The notes beneath the pieces were generated by a model, which did no database searches, was not told the origin of the DNA, and saw only the letters and a list, made by a program, of their open reading frames with translations. 8,210 nucleotides of DNA from JASFQI01 sp050115555 (GTDB taxonomy: Bacteria > Desulfobacterota > DSM-4660 > Desulfatiglandales > HGW-15). Shown here one piece after another: positions 1 to 6,285 of this stretch (its first letter is position 1; each line of letters starts with the position of its first letter). A program made the translations under genes and the position numbers. The stretch is from the NCBI GenBank assembly GCA_050115555.1, contig JASFQI010000226.1, forward strand, positions 1 to 8,210, given 5' to 3'.

Positions 1-128
1 GCAAAAGACCGAGTCCATTCGGCGTCTTCTTGGAAAAAATCGGGAAGGAAGAAAGAAACCCAAGAACGAAAGAGCAGGAGGACGCTTTCGCAGTAAAGGG
101 AGGAGAATGACGAGAAGGGATGGATTAC

Positions 129-540
129 ATGAAGACGATATCCCAAAGAAATTTCATTTTGTGCAAGCGAAAGACAGGATATATCCGATATTTTCTCCTG
201 CTTTTCCTGTTTATTGGTTGCAATAACACGGAGATTCCAAAAGAAGTCCAGGGGATATGGGGTCACAGAAGATCCAAAATGCACAAATTGTAAAACGGAG
301 ATTACGGAAGATTGGATCGTTTTTTCAAAAGGGATTTCCCATAAGCTCATTTATTCCATCAAGGATATTCAAGAAATCACGCCTCCCTCCTCCCCAAGGC
401 CCCTATATACCATTTATTATGAAGATGATGACGGGTATGAGTACACCCTTTCTCTCTTCTACTCCCGCACAGATCACGGGGACGTTCTTCAACTCCAGCA
501 TCAGAAGCAGCTGCTTTGGCAAAGAGAGCCCGCTTCGTAA
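129..540 (+). pseudogene. Small lipoprotein-like gene, apparently frameshifted
   Basis: Unknown function; a small secreted lipoprotein is inferred. Starting at ATG 129, with a GAAGGGA ribosome-binding site about 8 bases upstream, the frame encodes a basic N-terminus, a hydrophobic stretch (residues about 21-30) and a lipobox-like FIGC with the acylated Cys at residue 31. It continues through IPKEVQGIW, then runs out of frame and stops at 291-293. The +1 frame, open to TAA 538-540, continues as VTEDP and carries a well-behaved C-terminal part (DWIVFSKG, LIYSIKDIQEI, LYTIYYEDDDGYEYTL). Dropping one G from the GGGG run at 259-262 joins both into a protein of about 136 residues. A shorter reading from TTG 214 (108 aa) is possible, but its first 16 residues would be the lipobox region read in the wrong frame. 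A true mutation and a sequencing or assembly error cannot be separated here. The gene is more AT-rich than its neighbours and is convergent with the TPR gene. Confidence 0.6.
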
Positions 541-550
541 GTCGAAGCGG
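530..550. terminator. Stem-loop between convergent genes
   Basis: CCGCTTCG (530-537) pairs perfectly with CGAAGCGG (543-550) around a 5-base loop that contains the TAA stop of the lipoprotein-like gene. It lies 14 bases from the stop of the opposing TPR gene, so it could end transcription from both sides. No clear T-run follows on either strand, so an intrinsic terminator is an inference. Confidence 0.35.
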
Positions 551-563
551 CCTCGGCTTGGGT

Positions 564-1196
564 CTAGGGCCCTTTGACCGTCTTCACAATATCGCTCACA
601 GGACGGCCGTCAGCCGTGGTTGCGGTCGGGTTGATGCGAAGCAACGCCTCCCAAGCGGCCACAGCGCCCGAGGGATCCTCCAGGTCGTGAAGCAACACAA
701 TGCCCTTGTTGAAACGGGAGGCCTCATGGGCCGGGTCCGCCTCGATGGCACGGTCAAAGGCCTCGACCGCGTCAAGGGGACGGCCGGCGCGCCGGTACAT
801 GACACCGAGATCCGTCCATACGTTTGCATCGGACGGATCGATCTTCAACGATTTTTCATAGGCACGAATCGCGTCTTCATGCCGATCCGCGTCAAAATAG
901 GCATTCCCGAGGTGCATCCAGGCCTCCGCGCTCTCCGGTTGTGCCGCCACCATGGCCTCGAACGCTTCCAGGTCCGGAGCCGTTTCGCCCCTGGTTCTCT
1001 CGACGGGATCCACTGCCGCATGCCGGTGTACGGGGCTCTGTTCCCCAACCGAACCCGAGCGATACGCCTGGAACACCACACCTGCGATGAAACCAACAAT
1101 CATACAAAGGGCTCCCACGAGGACCGCGGTCTCCCGGGACAACATCCTTGGGTGTGCGGCCTGGTCGACCGACCTCCTGCCGCTACGCTCACGCAT
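564..1196 (-). CDS. Membrane-anchored TPR protein
   Basis: Predicted 210-residue protein with a short basic N-terminal tail, one transmembrane segment at about residues 23-45 (AVLVGALCMIVGFIAGVVF), and a polar linker to about residue 75. Three tetratricopeptide repeats follow at about 90-123, 124-157 and 158-191, with typical motifs such as AWMHLGNAY, AIRAYEKSL and AVEAFDRAI. TPR domains bind partner proteins; the N-in membrane anchor would place this one in the periplasm. Architecture resembles the TPR part of CcmI/NrfG-like cytochrome c assembly proteins, but nothing next to it supports that role. The ATG at 1196 is preferred because AGGAGG (complement of 1205-1210) sits 8 bases upstream. 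A GTG at 1220 would extend the frame by 8 residues but would place that ribosome-binding site inside the gene. Specific function unknown. Confidence 0.8.
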   Translation of the reverse strand: MRERSGRRSVDQAAHPRMLSRETAVLVGALCMIVGFIAGVVFQAYRSGSVGEQSPVHRHAAVDPVERTRGETAPDLEAFEAMVAAQPESAEAWMHLGNAYFDADRHEDAIRAYEKSLKIDPSDANVWTDLGVMYRRAGRPLDAVEAFDRAIEADPAHEASRFNKGIVLLHDLEDPSGAVAAWEALLRINPTATTADGRPVSDIVKTVKGP

Positions 1197-1234
1197 GGAA
1201 CGGCCCTCCTGTTCAACCACGCATCCCCTGTGTT

Positions 1235-1250
1235 CGGCGGGCGCCCGCCG
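1235..1250. repeat. Perfect 16-base palindrome
   Basis: CGGCGGGCGCCCGCCG equals its own reverse complement. It lies 38 bases upstream of the TPR gene start, in the gap after the 88-residue gene on the same strand. As RNA it would form a 6-base-pair GC stem with a 4-base loop. No T-run follows on the minus strand. It may be a binding site, an attenuating hairpin or part of a weak terminator; the sequence alone does not decide. Confidence 0.5.
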
Positions 1251-1321
1251 GTGCCATGAATCACCGCCAGGTCCCGTTCCCTTATGCTTTGTTATGACAA
1301 GGCAGGGCGAGCCACATTCTG

Positions 1322-1588
1322 TCAGAAATTGTAGGGGCGGCTGTCCCCTTCTCCCTCGAAGAACCCCTGATTCACCTCGTTCATGCCCTCCAGGAAATCC
1401 TTCAGCTCGCGTTCCGTGTGAAAGCGAAGCGTTCCCACGTGGGCGCTCCGATCCGCAGTCCCTGGGTTCGGGCCCTGCACGTCCTTCAGGAACGCATTCG
1501 TGTCGTTGCCGTATTGTTCCTCCAGCTCCGAGGCGGGGATCGCCCTGGTAGGGTGTCCATAGCTGTCATAGTAAATGTAGTAGATCAT
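1322..1588 (-). CDS. Conserved-looking small protein of unknown function
   Basis: An 88-residue soluble protein starting with a tyrosine-rich MIYYIYYDSYGHPTRAI segment and ending in SRPYNF. The middle contains ELEEQYGND and HVGTLRFHTERELKDFLEG, an alternating hydrophobic/acidic pattern suggesting a small alpha/beta fold. No signal peptide, membrane segment, Cys pair or catalytic motif is visible. ATG 1588 is preceded by GGAG about 8 bases upstream (complement of 1596-1599), which supports the start. It is divergent from the 97-residue membrane protein gene and lies upstream of the TPR gene on the same strand. The 125-base gap and the palindrome in it argue against tight coupling with that gene. 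I do not recognise a function. It resembles small uncharacterised proteins I associate with Deltaproteobacteria, but no family assignment is claimed. Confidence 0.65.
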   Translation of the reverse strand: MIYYIYYDSYGHPTRAIPASELEEQYGNDTNAFLKDVQGPNPGTADRSAHVGTLRFHTERELKDFLEGMNEVNQGFFEGEGDSRPYNF

Positions 1589-1626
1589 GTTCCCGCTCCA
1601 GCCCGTGCAGAGGGCCTCACCTCTCC

Positions 1627-1652
1627 CCCTTCCTCTTCACGGGGAGGAAGGG
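1627..1652. repeat. Inverted repeat, REP-like hairpin
   Basis: CCCTTCCTC (1627-1635) and GAGGAAGGG (1644-1652) pair perfectly over 9 bases around the loop TTCACGGG. The flank reads CTCACCTCTCCCCCTT. The pyrimidine arm, TTCACGGGG centre and purine arm resemble short palindromic repeats scattered through many proteobacterial genomes. It lies in the 201-base space between two divergent genes. An AAAATCTT tract follows it, but a terminator would not be expected between divergent starts. Confidence 0.45.
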
Positions 1653-1789
1653 AAAATCTTACTTGTGCTTGTCAAATTTCCTGTAGTAAACTCACCCTTC
1701 CTTAGAGGTACTCTTGTCATGCGGCATGCTGCAACCAGGATCGAGGCACAGGATGCCCTTTCCAAAAGGGTGAAATACAGGAGGAACCC

Positions 1790-2083
1790 ATGCTGAGCGT
1801 CCTGAAAAAATGGCTGATTTGGGCTGCGCTCGGTGCCCTGCTTTACGGCGCGTTGAGCTACCACATCGTCATCGTTGGAAAGTCACCCCATCTCCTAAAA
1901 AAAGAGAAGCTCACTCTGGAATATACTTTTTTCAGCACCCACAGCAAACGCCTGAAAACCATCATGCAGATCGACGCATTGCGCCGGGCCGGGATCGGCG
2001 AGCTCCTCGTCGAAGAAGGCGAGATGAGTGAAAAAGAGTATGAACGGTATCTCCAAGAGTACGGGTACGACGACGAGTACTAG
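1790..2083 (+). CDS. Small single-pass membrane protein, unknown function
   Basis: A 97-residue protein with a KKW-flanked hydrophobic segment at about residues 7-29 (WLIWAALGALLYGALSY), followed by a soluble part. That part contains KKEKLTLEYTFFS, IDALRRAGIGELLVEEG and MSEKEYERYLQEYG, and the protein ends in an acidic, tyrosine-rich tail (YGYDDEY). The leader has no lipobox or obvious cleavage site, so an uncleaved anchor with the C-terminal part outside the cytoplasm is inferred. A very strong ribosome-binding site, AGGAGG, lies 5 bases before ATG 1790. The upstream space has a weak promoter candidate (TTGTGC 1663-1668, 18-base spacer, TAAACT 1687-1692) and a small CCCTTT/AAAGGG hairpin at 1756-1770. 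The gene converges on the heme cluster, 18 bases from the ahbA stop. Function not recognised. Confidence 0.75.
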   Translation: MLSVLKKWLIWAALGALLYGALSYHIVIVGKSPHLLKKEKLTLEYTFFSTHSKRLKTIMQIDALRRAGIGELLVEEGEMSEKEYERYLQEYGYDDEY

Positions 2084-2101
2084 GACCGGCCGCAGTCTCC
2101 C

Positions 2102-2548
2102 TCACACCGGGAAATCCACCTTGATCTTGAACATGCGTACAGCGGGCAGGTTGCAGATATCCTCCACGCCGGTCTTCCGGGAGATCTCCTGAAGCGCATC
2201 CTCGATGTCCCCCATGCTTGGAGCGATGAAGGTGAACCAGACGTTGTAAGCGTGATTCCTCAGGTAGTTATGCGTCACCCCCGTGTACTGATTGACCACC
2301 TCTACGAATCGATCCAAGCTCTCCTCGGGCACCTTGGCCGCGCAAAGCGTGCTCGTGAAGTTCAGCCGACTCGAGTCGAAGTTTCCTCCGATCCTTCGAA
2401 TAATCCCTTCCTCCTTCATCCGCCTCACCCGCTCGAGCACATCCGACTCGGACAGTTCGAGTTGCTGCGCGAGGTCGCGGTACGGGCGCACGGTGATGGG
2501 AAACGCCGACTGGATCGCATTGACAATGGCCCGATCCGTCTCATCCAT
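2102..2548 (-). CDS. ahbA: Siroheme decarboxylase subunit, AsnC/Lrp type (AhbA-like)
   Basis: A 148-residue protein of the AhbA/AhbB (NirD/L/G/H-like) family. With its partner subunit it converts siroheme to 12,18-didecarboxysiroheme in the alternative heme pathway. Residues about 3-50 form an Lrp/AsnC-like winged helix (ERVRRMKEEGIIRRIGGNF at 39-57). Residues 64-148 form the ferredoxin-like (RAM-type) half, with the family signature THNYLRN around His93, YNVWFTFIAPS and a closing LPAVRMFKIKVDF. The THNY...WFT pattern favours AhbA over AhbB, which I recall as having SHCY-type sequence; this subunit choice is less certain than the family. ATG 2548 is chosen because the 8-base overlap with the ahbD stop (ATGGATGA) suggests translational coupling and the helix-turn-helix starts there. 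A longer frame up to 2680 only overlaps ahbD. It is the last gene of the heme cluster. Confidence 0.8.
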   Translation of the reverse strand: MDETDRAIVNAIQSAFPITVRPYRDLAQQLELSESDVLERVRRMKEEGIIRRIGGNFDSSRLNFTSTLCAAKVPEESLDRFVEVVNQYTGVTHNYLRNHAYNVWFTFIAPSMGDIEDALQEISRKTGVEDICNLPAVRMFKIKVDFPV

Positions 2549-3659
2549 GAGGGCCTCTTTCCTTTTGGGTGCCCGGTTCACCCTCACCCGATCCGCGATC
2601 CCGGGCAGGCTGGTAATTGCAAAGCGGCTCCTCGGCCATAAAGTTCCCGGTGGCCTCATAGGCCCGGGCCCGGCACCCACCGCAGACCCTCAAGTACTCG
2701 CAGCGTCCGCACTTCCCTTCATATGCGTTGAAGTCTCTCAGGGTTTGAAAGATCTCCGACCCTTCCCAAACCTCGCCGAAGGGTGACTGCTTCAGGTCCC
2801 CGCACGGGAGTTCCAGGTATCCGCAGGGCTGAACAATCCCGTCGTGCGACACAAAGCAGAAGGCCGTGCCTCCGAGACATCCCCGGGTCACAGCGTCCAG
2901 CCCGTAGGTCTCAAAGGTCACCTTCTCTCCCCGGGCATGGGCCTCCTGTCGCAGGATGCGGTAGTAATGAGGGGCGCATGTTGCCTTGAGGTGCAGCGGG
3001 ACCTGGTCTCGCATGTGGTAAAACCAGTGGAGCAGACGCTCGTACCCCCGGGCTTCGATCTCCTGGTCCACCAGGTCTCGCGCACGTCCTGTAGGGACCA
3101 GGAGAAACAGGTGATGGGCTGCCGCACCGAGTTTCACGGCCAGATCGAGCAGCGCGGGCACCTCGTCCAGATTGTGCCGGGTCACCGTGGTGTTGATCTG
3201 AAACTCCATTCCCGCCCTGCGCAGCTCCTCGATGCCGGCCAAGGCACGTTCATAGGCCCCCTGCACCTGGCGGAATTGGTCATGGCTCTTCGGGCTCGAC
3301 CCGTCGAGTGAGATACTGACCCGCTGAATGCCGTTTTCGATCATCTCCCCGGTGATCCCGGGGTTCAGAAGGGTGCCGTTCGTGGCCAGGACCATGCGCA
3401 GTCCGAGATCCGTCCCGTAGCGTGCGAGCTCGAAAAGGTCCTCCCGCAGAAGCGGCTCCCCGCCGGTCAGAATGACGATAGGCTTTGCCGTTGCAGCGAT
3501 CTCGTTCAGAATCTCCAGACACTTCTCTGTTCCGAGCTCCCCGGGATACGGGCCGCGCTCGCTGGAGGCCCGGCAATGGACGCAGTTCAAGTTGCAGCGC
3601 CTCGTGACCTCCCAGGCCACGAGTCTCAGCTGTCCGCCGTGTGAAATATCCGGCTTCAT
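2541..3659 (-). CDS. ahbD: Heme synthase, radical SAM/SPASM (AhbD)
   Basis: Catalyses the last step of the siroheme-dependent pathway, the radical oxidative decarboxylation of two propionates of Fe-coproporphyrin III to vinyl groups, giving heme b. The 372-residue protein has the radical SAM motif CNLNCVHC (Cys22, Cys26, Cys29) preceded by AWEVTRR, the SAM-binding GGEPLLR at 66-72 and SISLDGS at 115-121. Its complete SPASM region (Cys261, Cys279, Cys286, Cys317, Cys320, Cys326, Cys329, Cys347) is consistent with an auxiliary iron-sulfur cluster. A hydrophilic tail of about 23 residues follows Cys347. ATG 3659 fits the family N-terminus and has AGGA 8 bases upstream; ATG 3668 is an alternative adding 3 residues. 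It lies 132 bases downstream of hemB and overlaps ahbA by 8 bases. A PqqE/NirJ-type paralogue is the main alternative, but the pairing with ahbC, hemB and ahbA makes AhbD likely. Confidence 0.87.
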   Translation of the reverse strand: MKPDISHGGQLRLVAWEVTRRCNLNCVHCRASSERGPYPGELGTEKCLEILNEIAATAKPIVILTGGEPLLREDLFELARYGTDLGLRMVLATNGTLLNPGITGEMIENGIQRVSISLDGSSPKSHDQFRQVQGAYERALAGIEELRRAGMEFQINTTVTRHNLDEVPALLDLAVKLGAAAHHLFLLVPTGRARDLVDQEIEARGYERLLHWFYHMRDQVPLHLKATCAPHYYRILRQEAHARGEKVTFETYGLDAVTRGCLGGTAFCFVSHDGIVQPCGYLELPCGDLKQSPFGEVWEGSEIFQTLRDFNAYEGKCGRCEYLRVCGGCRARAYEATGNFMAEEPLCNYQPARDRGSGEGEPGTQKERGPHG

Positions 3660-3791
3660 GGGCACCATCCTGATTCGTCGTTCCTTTCCAAGGCACTCGC
3701 ATGCATTCGGCGCTCTCCGCTGGGGCAAGGCAGGTCCCTCTCCCCGGCCTTGGGCACAACCTGCGGCCGCGAGCCCTAACGATTGATTTCG

Positions 3792-4757
3792 TCAACGGGA
3801 GAGGTGCGTTGCCGCCTCCGGAGCGAAGTAGGTGAGAATGAGATCGGCACCTGCACGCTTGATGGAGAGGAGCGTCTCCATCATGACACGCGTCCCGTCG
3901 ATCCACCCCTTTTCCTCGGCTGCCTTGATCATGGCGTACTCCCCGCTCACGTTGTAGGCGGCCAGGGGCAGGATGCAGGATTCCCGGACGCGGTGCACCA
4001 TATCCAGATAGGGCAGCGCAGGTTTGACCATCACCATATCCGCCCCCTCCTCCACGTCCAGGAGCACCTCTTTGATCCCTTCCCGCGCATTGGCCGGATC
4101 CATCTGGTAGGTGGAACGATCCCCGAACTGCGGGGTGGAGTCTGCTGCGTCGCGGAACGGCCCGTAAAAGGCAGAGGCATACTTGACGGCATAGGAAAGA
4201 ATTCCGATTCCCTCGTACCCTTCCCGATCCAGGGCCTCGCGAATCGCCGCAACCCGCCCGTCCATCATGTCCGAAGGGGCGACGAGGTCTGCGCCTGCCG
4301 CGGCATGGGTCACGGCCTGACGCGCCAGGAGCGCTAAGGTGGCATCATTGTCCACATCGCCGTCCTTGATAAGCCCGCAGTGCCCGTGATCCGTATACTC
4401 GCACAGGCATACATCCGTGATCACCGTCAGATCCGGGGTCCGGCGCTTGATGGCGGAAACCGCACGCTGAACCACGCCGTCCTCGGCATAGGAGCGGCTC
4501 CCGGTAGCGTCCTTTCGGTCCGGCAGACCGAAAAGCATAATCGCCGGTATGCCCCTCTCATACACGTCTTCCACCGCATCCGCAATCGTATCCACGGAGT
4601 AGTGAAACTGACCGGGCATGGATGGGATGGGATCCTGAAGGCCCTGACCGTGCTTCACGAACATGGGATAGATCAAGTCCTTTGTGGAGAGGCGGGTTTC
4701 CCGAACCATGTCCCGAATGGAGGGGGTTCGCCGCAGTCTTCGGGGTCGTACAATCAT
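3792..4757 (-). CDS. hemB: Porphobilinogen synthase (delta-aminolevulinate dehydratase)
   Basis: Condenses two 5-aminolevulinate molecules to porphobilinogen in the cytoplasm, the first common step of tetrapyrrole synthesis. The 321 residues match the usual HemB length. Visible signatures are RPRRLRR at 4-10, YPMFVKHG at 30-37, and the metal-site motif DVCLCEYTDHGHCG with Cys117, Cys119 and Cys127, the cysteine-rich type that binds catalytic zinc. Also seen are APSDMMDGR at 160-168, SYAVKYASAFYGPFR with the first Schiff-base lysine (Lys192), and MVMVKPALPYLD with the second (Lys245). ATG 4757 is preferred because GGGAGG lies 6 bases upstream and the family begins near here; an in-frame start at 4793 would add 12 unconserved residues. 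It sits between ahbC and ahbD on the same strand. The 172-base gap after ahbC holds a candidate promoter, so hemB-ahbD-ahbA may also be transcribed on their own. Confidence 0.95.
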   Translation of the reverse strand: MIVRPRRLRRTPSIRDMVRETRLSTKDLIYPMFVKHGQGLQDPIPSMPGQFHYSVDTIADAVEDVYERGIPAIMLFGLPDRKDATGSRSYAEDGVVQRAVSAIKRRTPDLTVITDVCLCEYTDHGHCGLIKDGDVDNDATLALLARQAVTHAAAGADLVAPSDMMDGRVAAIREALDREGYEGIGILSYAVKYASAFYGPFRDAADSTPQFGDRSTYQMDPANAREGIKEVLLDVEEGADMVMVKPALPYLDMVHRVRESCILPLAAYNVSGEYAMIKAAEEKGWIDGTRVMMETLLSIKRAGADLILTYFAPEAATHLSR

Positions 4758-4836
4758 GGGGATCCTCCCTGGGTACCTCACCGCAAGACACAACTTCCGA
4801 TAAAGAGACGAAAAAACGGAGCATGCGCCTCGGCCC

Positions 4837-4866
4837 CTTATTGCAGGATTGCCCTGTGGAAGTCAA
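4837..4866 (-). promoter_or_regulatory. Candidate sigma-70-type promoter for hemB-ahbD-ahbA
   Basis: On the minus strand TTGACT (complement of 4861-4866) is followed, after an 18-base spacer, by AATAAG (complement of 4837-4842), a 5/6 and 4/6 match to consensus. A start of transcription near 4830 would leave a 5' untranslated leader of about 70 bases before hemB. Read from sequence only; the -10 is weak. Confidence 0.35.
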
Positions 4867-4929
4867 GCAGCGGGCTTTCGAGGCCGAGGCATCCTTCCTG
4901 GTCTTGAAAATGCTTCGCTCGCGCATTCC

Positions 4930-6135
4930 TTATCCCGCCGAGTTCTCCTCCTTCGGAGCGGCGATCTCCTGATCGCTCAAATAGCACGCCGGGTCCGGGG
5001 CCCAAAGGTCACCGGTGGCCGCCTCCGCGCGCACGCGGAAGTTGCCTGCACACACGTCCAGCCACCGGCAGGAGGCGCAACGCCCGTTCATGTATCGCTT
5101 CTTGTCTTTCAAGCGGGCCATGAGCGGGTTGGAGAGGTCTGTCCAAATGGTGCTGAAAGGCCGATCCCTTACATTTCCAAAGGTTTCGTGCCGCCAGAAC
5201 TGATCTGCATGAACGGCGCCATCCCAGCTGATGCACCCAATGCCTCGACCCGAGCTGTTTCCCTCGTTCATGCGAAGGAGCTCGAGGACTTCCGCCGCAC
5301 GCGGGTTCCTCTCGCGCAGCATGCGGAGGTAAACGTAGGGACCGTCCGCATGGTTGTCTACGGTAAGGACTTCCTTGGTCAGGCCGCGCTCATGGAGATC
5401 CCGGGTCCGATCTATGATGAGGTCCACGACCCGTCGGGTCTCCTCAAGGTTCAGATCTTCATCCATGAGCTCGGACCCCCGTCCCGCATAGACCAGGTGG
5501 TAAAAGCAGACGCGGGGGATATCTTCCCGTTCCAGGAGATCAAAGATCGCGGGCACCTCCTCGACGTTCATGCGATTGAGGGTAAACCTCAGTCCCACCT
5601 TGAGACCGACCTGCTTACAGTTTCGAATCCCGGCCAGGGCTTCTCGAAACGCGCCTTTCCGCCCGCGGAACCGGTCGTGAACGGCCTCCATACCGTCCAG
5701 ACTCACCCCCACGTAGGACAATCCCACGTCCCAAAGCCTTTCGGCCGTCTCTTTGTCGATCAGGGTCCCGTTCGTCGAGATCACGGCGCGCATGCCCTTT
5801 CCCACGGCATAGTGCGCCAGCTCCACCAGGTCGGGACGCATCAGGGGCTCGCCGCCGGAGAAGAGCACCACGGGCACGCCAAAGTCGGCCAGATCGTCGA
5901 GCACGGCCAGGCTCTCCTCGTGGGAAAGCTCCTTTTCGTGGACTCTCTCGTCTGCACGCGCATAGCAGTGCACGCAGTGCAGGTTACAAGCCCGCGTCAC
6001 ATTCCATACCACCACCGGTTTCTTGTCCTCAGAGAACTGGAGGAGGTGTGAGGGAAGATCCGAGGATCGTCTCCCGTAGCGAATGGCATCGGAAGGTTCC
6101 ACCGTGCCGCAGTACAGCTTGGATATGCCGATCAT
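4930..6135 (-). CDS. ahbC: 12,18-didecarboxysiroheme deacetylase, radical SAM (AhbC)
   Basis: Removes the acetate side chains from 12,18-didecarboxysiroheme to yield Fe-coproporphyrin III, the substrate of AhbD. The 401-residue protein begins with the family N-terminus MIGISKLYCGTVEPSDAIRY, which is why ATG 6135 is chosen although its ribosome-binding site is weak (GGAGG about 14 bases upstream). A longer in-frame start at 6228 adds 31 residues of unconserved-looking sequence. The radical SAM motif is CNLHCVHC (Cys50, Cys54, Cys57), with FSGGEPLMRPD at 92-102 and GVSLDGME at 143-150. The C-terminal auxiliary region has Cys301, Cys353, Cys356, Cys362 and Cys384. It carries DGAVHADQFW and CAGNFRVRAEA where full SPASM proteins have extra cysteines, as in the AhbC/NirJ group. 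NirJ of heme d1 synthesis is the closest alternative; hemB and ahbD alongside favour AhbC. First gene of the heme cluster. Confidence 0.87.
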   Translation of the reverse strand: MIGISKLYCGTVEPSDAIRYGRRSSDLPSHLLQFSEDKKPVVVWNVTRACNLHCVHCYARADERVHEKELSHEESLAVLDDLADFGVPVVLFSGGEPLMRPDLVELAHYAVGKGMRAVISTNGTLIDKETAERLWDVGLSYVGVSLDGMEAVHDRFRGRKGAFREALAGIRNCKQVGLKVGLRFTLNRMNVEEVPAIFDLLEREDIPRVCFYHLVYAGRGSELMDEDLNLEETRRVVDLIIDRTRDLHERGLTKEVLTVDNHADGPYVYLRMLRERNPRAAEVLELLRMNEGNSSGRGIGCISWDGAVHADQFWRHETFGNVRDRPFSTIWTDLSNPLMARLKDKKRYMNGRCASCRWLDVCAGNFRVRAEAATGDLWAPDPACYLSDQEIAAPKEENSAG

Positions 6136-6285
6136 GTTGGGGTCATTCGCCTCCGGATCGGGCGGCCCGCCCTTACGAGTTCTTTGCAGGCTGCGCAGAC
6201 AGGAAGGCGCCCGATGGGAGGGCCTCAACCAGGAAGATGCAAGGGTCCGCCCGTCGCGCGCCGGGTTCGTCGAAGACGTGCCGGT

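Noticed and set aside
2..230. Open frames at the left edge, including one ending at 108-110 and one running to 230
   Set aside because: Very basic or unremarkable composition, no recognisable motif, and all three forward frames are open for a while. The GGGAGG before ATG 107 is only 3 bases away. This may be the tail of an upstream gene but cannot be supported.
516..1259. 247-residue plus-strand frame opposite the TPR gene
   Set aside because: Antisense shadow of a clear TPR gene in GC-rich DNA; low-complexity Arg/Gly/His composition and no family features.
1669..1697. TTGTCA as the -35 of a promoter for the 97-residue gene
   Set aside because: No -10-like sequence falls 16-18 bases downstream; only the weaker TTGTGC/TAAACT pair has acceptable spacing.
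3280..3906. 208-residue minus-strand frame spanning the ahbD start and hemB end
   Set aside because: Overlaps two firm genes in another frame, and its Arg/Gly-rich content is typical of a shadow frame.
4800..4840. T-run (TTTTTT on the minus strand) after a GC-rich stretch downstream of ahbC, as a terminator
   Set aside because: The sequence before the T-run gives only a short, mismatched stem, so an intrinsic terminator between ahbC and hemB is not supported.
4849..6051. 400-residue plus-strand frame opposite ahbC
   Set aside because: Antisense to a well-supported radical SAM gene; its sequence has no recognisable domain and reflects the codon pattern of ahbC.
6136..6285. Search for a promoter or terminator between the ClpX-like gene and ahbC
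   Set aside because: TGGCAC occurs just after the ClpX-like stop, but no matching -12 element follows at sigma-54 spacing. No convincing sigma-70 pair or terminator hairpin with a T-run was found.
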